DNA from: Thermoleophilaceae bacterium
GTDB taxonomy: Bacteria; Actinomycetota; Thermoleophilia; Solirubrobacterales; Thermoleophilaceae
NCBI GenBank assembly: GCA_013811765.1
Contig: JACCUO010000067.1
Coordinates: 1-8,625 of the forward strand
Direction: 5' to 3'
DNA: 8,625 nt
Below the pieces are notes generated by a model. It ran no database searches. It worked only from the letters and a program-made list of their open reading frames with translations, and was not told where the DNA came from. Position numbers and translations under genes: made by a program. Shown one piece after another: positions 6,934-8,625 of this stretch (positions within the stretch are counted from its first letter, which is position 1; each line of letters begins with the position of its first letter).

Positions 6934-7287
6934 TCATCTCAGCCATTCCGATAGCTCATGAAGGGCCCCCGGCCGGACGTAGTAGTAGGCCCACAGGCCG
7001 CGGCGCTCGGAGTCGACGATGCCGGCGGCCCGTAGCTTTGAGAGGTGATGAGACAGGGTTGGCTGGGAGACATCGAACAGGGGCACCAGCTCGCAGACGC
7101 AGACCTTGCCGGCGTGACGGCGCAGGACGTCCACGAGCGCCAGCCGGATCGGGTCCCCCAGTGCCTTTGCCACCTGGGCCATCCGCTCGGCGTGCTCGCG
7201 CTCGACATCCGGATAGACGATCGGCTCGCAGCAGCGCTCGCCCGCAGCTCGCTTGCGTTTCGGCGTGAGCTCCAGATCCACGGCCAT
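6934..7287 (-). CDS. arsR: ArsR/SmtB-family metal(loid)-responsive repressor
   Basis: A 117-aa winged-helix repressor that binds DNA as a dimer and is released by metal or metalloid. The N-terminal extension carries C19-C20, the first helices contain KALGDPIRLALVDVL (41-55), CVC is at 63-65, the recognition helix region is VSQPTLSHHLSKLRAAG (73-89), and the wing is ERRGLWAYYYV (94-104). A Cys-Cys pair near the N-terminus plus a Cys about 43 residues later recalls the three-Cys As(III) site of Corynebacterium glutamicum ArsR. CVC also aligns with the CVCDL motif of E. coli ArsR, so As(III)/Sb(III) is the favoured ligand, though other soft metals or thiol oxidation remain possible. There is no SmtB-type alpha-5 zinc site. 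I chose ATG 7287 over an upstream GTG at 7392 because the extra 35 residues look non-conserved, cross the operator and run into the divergent gene. It is probably autoregulated. Confidence 0.9.
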   Translation of the reverse strand: MAVDLELTPKRKRAAGERCCEPIVYPDVEREHAERMAQVAKALGDPIRLALVDVLRRHAGKVCVCELVPLFDVSQPTLSHHLSKLRAAGIVDSERRGLWAYYYVRPGALHELSEWLR

Positions 7288-7305
7288 CGATATAAGATTA
7301 TCGAT
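7286..7305. promoter_or_regulatory. ArsR-type operator: perfect inverted repeat in the divergent promoter region
   Basis: ATCGATA (7286-7292) and TATCGAT (7299-7305) are exact reverse complements separated by 6 bases, the size and AT-rich character of ArsR-family operators. The repeat includes the second and first bases of the arsR start codon and lies 69 bp before the YibE/F start, in the 86-bp region shared by the two divergent genes. Bound repressor would block arsR and could also control the YibE/F gene. Confidence 0.65.
7291..7300. promoter_or_regulatory. Overlapping -10-like hexamers on both strands inside the operator
   Basis: Plus strand TATAAG (7291-7296) matches 5 of 6 positions of the -10 consensus and points toward the YibE/F gene, predicting a leader of about 70 nt. 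Minus strand TAATCT (7300-7295) fits TANNNT and ends 7 bases before the arsR ATG, as expected for a leaderless transcript. No good -35 element is visible for either, so these are candidates only. Confidence 0.35.
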
Positions 7306-7373
7306 TGAACTGACAGATGCCGATCGAGGGTGCGGGTGCAGGAAGCTGCCGGCTGGACGCGTAGTACCGCCAC

Positions 7374-8546
7374 ATGGCAGGACTACGATCACTTCCGGTC
7401 GGCATCCTCGCGCTCGTCGGCTGTCTACTCGTGGCGACGGTCGGAGGGCTGATCGCCCTCTGGCCTGATCGCTCCGATCAGCCCAAGCTCGACACCTCGC
7501 TCCGCGCTCCTACCTACGACGCCGAGGTCGTGGCGCTCGAGCCGGTGCGCTGCCGGACCCCCGGGGCCAGGGACTGCAAGACGATCAAGGCGGAAGTCCT
7601 AAACGGCCCTGACGAAGGCCGGGTCGTTCGCTTCCCAAGCGGCGAGTCGACCGCAGATCCACGGTTCGCCGCGGGCGATCGCGTCCGCCTGACCAAGAAC
7701 GACGTGCCCGAGGGCGCACCGCCCGGCCTCGGTCCCTACTCGTTTGCCGACTTCGACCGCCGCAGCCCGATGCTCTGGTTGCTTCTCGGCTTCGCTGCGA
7801 TCGTTGTCGTGTTCGGGCGGCTGCGCGGCTTCCTCGCGCTGATCGGGCTCGGGATCAGCGTCGCGGTGATCGCCGCGTTCATCGTTCCCGCCATCCTCGA
7901 CGGCACCTCGCCGCTGGCGGTGGCCGTGGTCGGCTCGATGGCGGTGATGTTCACCACGATGGGGCTCGCGCACGGCATCGGGCCGAAGAGCGTCGCTGCC
8001 TCGCTCGGGACGACGGCTGCGCTGCTGCTCACGGCCGGCCTGGCGGTCCTCTCGACGGAACTGGCGAACATCACCGGTTTCTCGTCGGAGGAGGCGACGC
8101 TACTGCAGAGCGTCGGTGGCGAGCTGTCACTCGAGGGCCTCGTGCTCGCGGGAATCGTCATCGCCGCACTCGGCGTCCTCGACGACCTGACCGTCAGCCA
8201 GGCCTCCGCCGTGATGGCCTTGCGCCGTGCCAACCCGGCGCACGGGGTCCGCGAGCTCTACCGCGGCGCGGTCCTGATCGGCCGCGACCACGTGGCGGCA
8301 ACCGTGAACACGCTGGTGCTCGCCTACGTTGGCGCTTCCCTGCCTGTGCTCCTGATCTTCAGCGTGGGGGACGTTGCGTTTGCCGACGCGATTAACCGCG
8401 AGGCGGTCGCCCAGCAGGTTATTGGCACCCTCGTCGGCTCCGTCGGCCTCATCGCAGCCGTCCCGCTTACGACCGGCATCGCCGCCCTCTTGGCGGCCCG
8501 CGGGCATCTCGCGCCCGACGAGGGATTACACACGCACGCCCACTAG
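7374..8546 (+). CDS. YibE/F-family multispanning membrane protein
   Basis: A 390-aa integral membrane protein of the YibE/F family, whose transport role is suspected but not established to my knowledge. An N-terminal anchor (about 8-30) is followed by a roughly 100-residue extracytoplasmic beta-rich domain (31-131) containing C60 and C68. About seven further hydrophobic segments follow (near 133-148, 152-174, 180-199, 208-228, 254-268, 308-330, 347-376). Family signatures are GVLDDLTVSQASAV (267-280) and LIGRDHVAATVNTLVLAY (301-318). The protein ends in a His motif, HTHAH (386-390). ATG 7374 is the first start after an in-frame TAG at 7362 and directly precedes the anchor; no Shine-Dalgarno sequence is evident at normal spacing. 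Divergent from arsR with a shared operator, it is the likely regulated target, pointing to metal(loid) or thiol-linked stress (inference). Confidence 0.9.
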   Translation: MAGLRSLPVGILALVGCLLVATVGGLIALWPDRSDQPKLDTSLRAPTYDAEVVALEPVRCRTPGARDCKTIKAEVLNGPDEGRVVRFPSGESTADPRFAAGDRVRLTKNDVPEGAPPGLGPYSFADFDRRSPMLWLLLGFAAIVVVFGRLRGFLALIGLGISVAVIAAFIVPAILDGTSPLAVAVVGSMAVMFTTMGLAHGIGPKSVAASLGTTAALLLTAGLAVLSTELANITGFSSEEATLLQSVGGELSLEGLVLAGIVIAALGVLDDLTVSQASAVMALRRANPAHGVRELYRGAVLIGRDHVAATVNTLVLAYVGASLPVLLIFSVGDVAFADAINREAVAQQVIGTLVGSVGLIAAVPLTTGIAALLAARGHLAPDEGLHTHAH

Positions 8547-8625
8547 GCCCGCGCCCCCTTGCCGAACGCCGCCGGCTCGGGACGGACCGCGGCTCCCCTT
8601 ACAAAACGTCTCGGCGGGCCGTCGG
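8543..8625 (-). CDS. Possible C-terminal end of a convergent gene, 3' partial fragment
   Basis: On the minus strand one frame is open from the window edge to a TAG at 8545-8543 and would encode about 26 residues, rich in Arg, Pro and Ala and ending AAFGKGARA. It overlaps the YibE/F stop by four bases. This is too short to judge in GC-rich DNA, where open frames are common. If not coding, 8547-8625 is just the start of the downstream intergenic region, with no clear terminator seen. Confidence 0.2.
   Translation of the reverse strand, partial: DGPPRRFVRGAAVRPEPAAFGKGARA

Noticed and set aside
7288..7392. N-terminal extension of ArsR from the GTG at 7392
   Set aside because: The added residues have no family resemblance, and the extension would cross the operator and overlap the start of the divergent YibE/F gene.

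Overview
The window is GC-rich throughout and densely packed with genes, and it looks like actinobacterial chromosome. The strongest taxonomic pointer is the first gene, a Kgd/OdhA-type 2-oxoglutarate dehydrogenase with E2-like and E1 domains in one polypeptide, an arrangement known from Actinomycetota. TTG/GTG starts and a probable leaderless promoter agree with that. The lipoyl-carrier-style N-terminus of Kgd is not the mycobacterial/corynebacterial form, so a deeper lineage (for example Thermoleophilia) is possible. That placement is a guess, not shown by the sequence.

Layout. Positions 1-3683 (+) hold the 3' part of the kgd gene. Its 5' end lies outside the window, because the frame stays open upstream of the GTG at 69 and encodes a Pro/Ala linker before a peripheral-subunit-binding domain. 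A GC-rich hairpin separates it from a convergent minus-strand cluster read from 5926 down to 3757. In order of transcription this cluster contains an uncharacterised helical 157-aa protein (5926-5453), a 45-aa Cys-rich, single-span membrane protein (5409-5272), a YceI-family protein (5142-4603) and a short-chain dehydrogenase with a TTG start (4560-3757). Upstream of it, also on the minus strand, is an orphan NarL/FixJ response regulator (6714-6088) with a sigma-70-like promoter in an AT-rich patch.

The right third is a divergent pair. An ArsR-family repressor with an N-terminal Cys-Cys pair and a Cys-Val-Cys motif (7287-6934, minus) is transcribed away from a YibE/F-family multispanning membrane protein (7374-8546, plus). 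They share an 86-bp intergenic region carrying a perfect 7-bp inverted repeat that overlaps the arsR start codon and -10-like hexamers on both strands. This reads as an autoregulated switch in which a metalloid, metal or thiol signal releases ArsR and allows synthesis of the YibE/F membrane protein. A nested hairpin lies directly after arsR.

The points most worth follow-up are the PSBD (and probably lipoyl) containing Kgd, the ArsR-operator-YibE/F module and the unlisted small Cys-rich membrane protein. No RNA genes, insertion sequences, CRISPR arrays or attachment sites were recognised.
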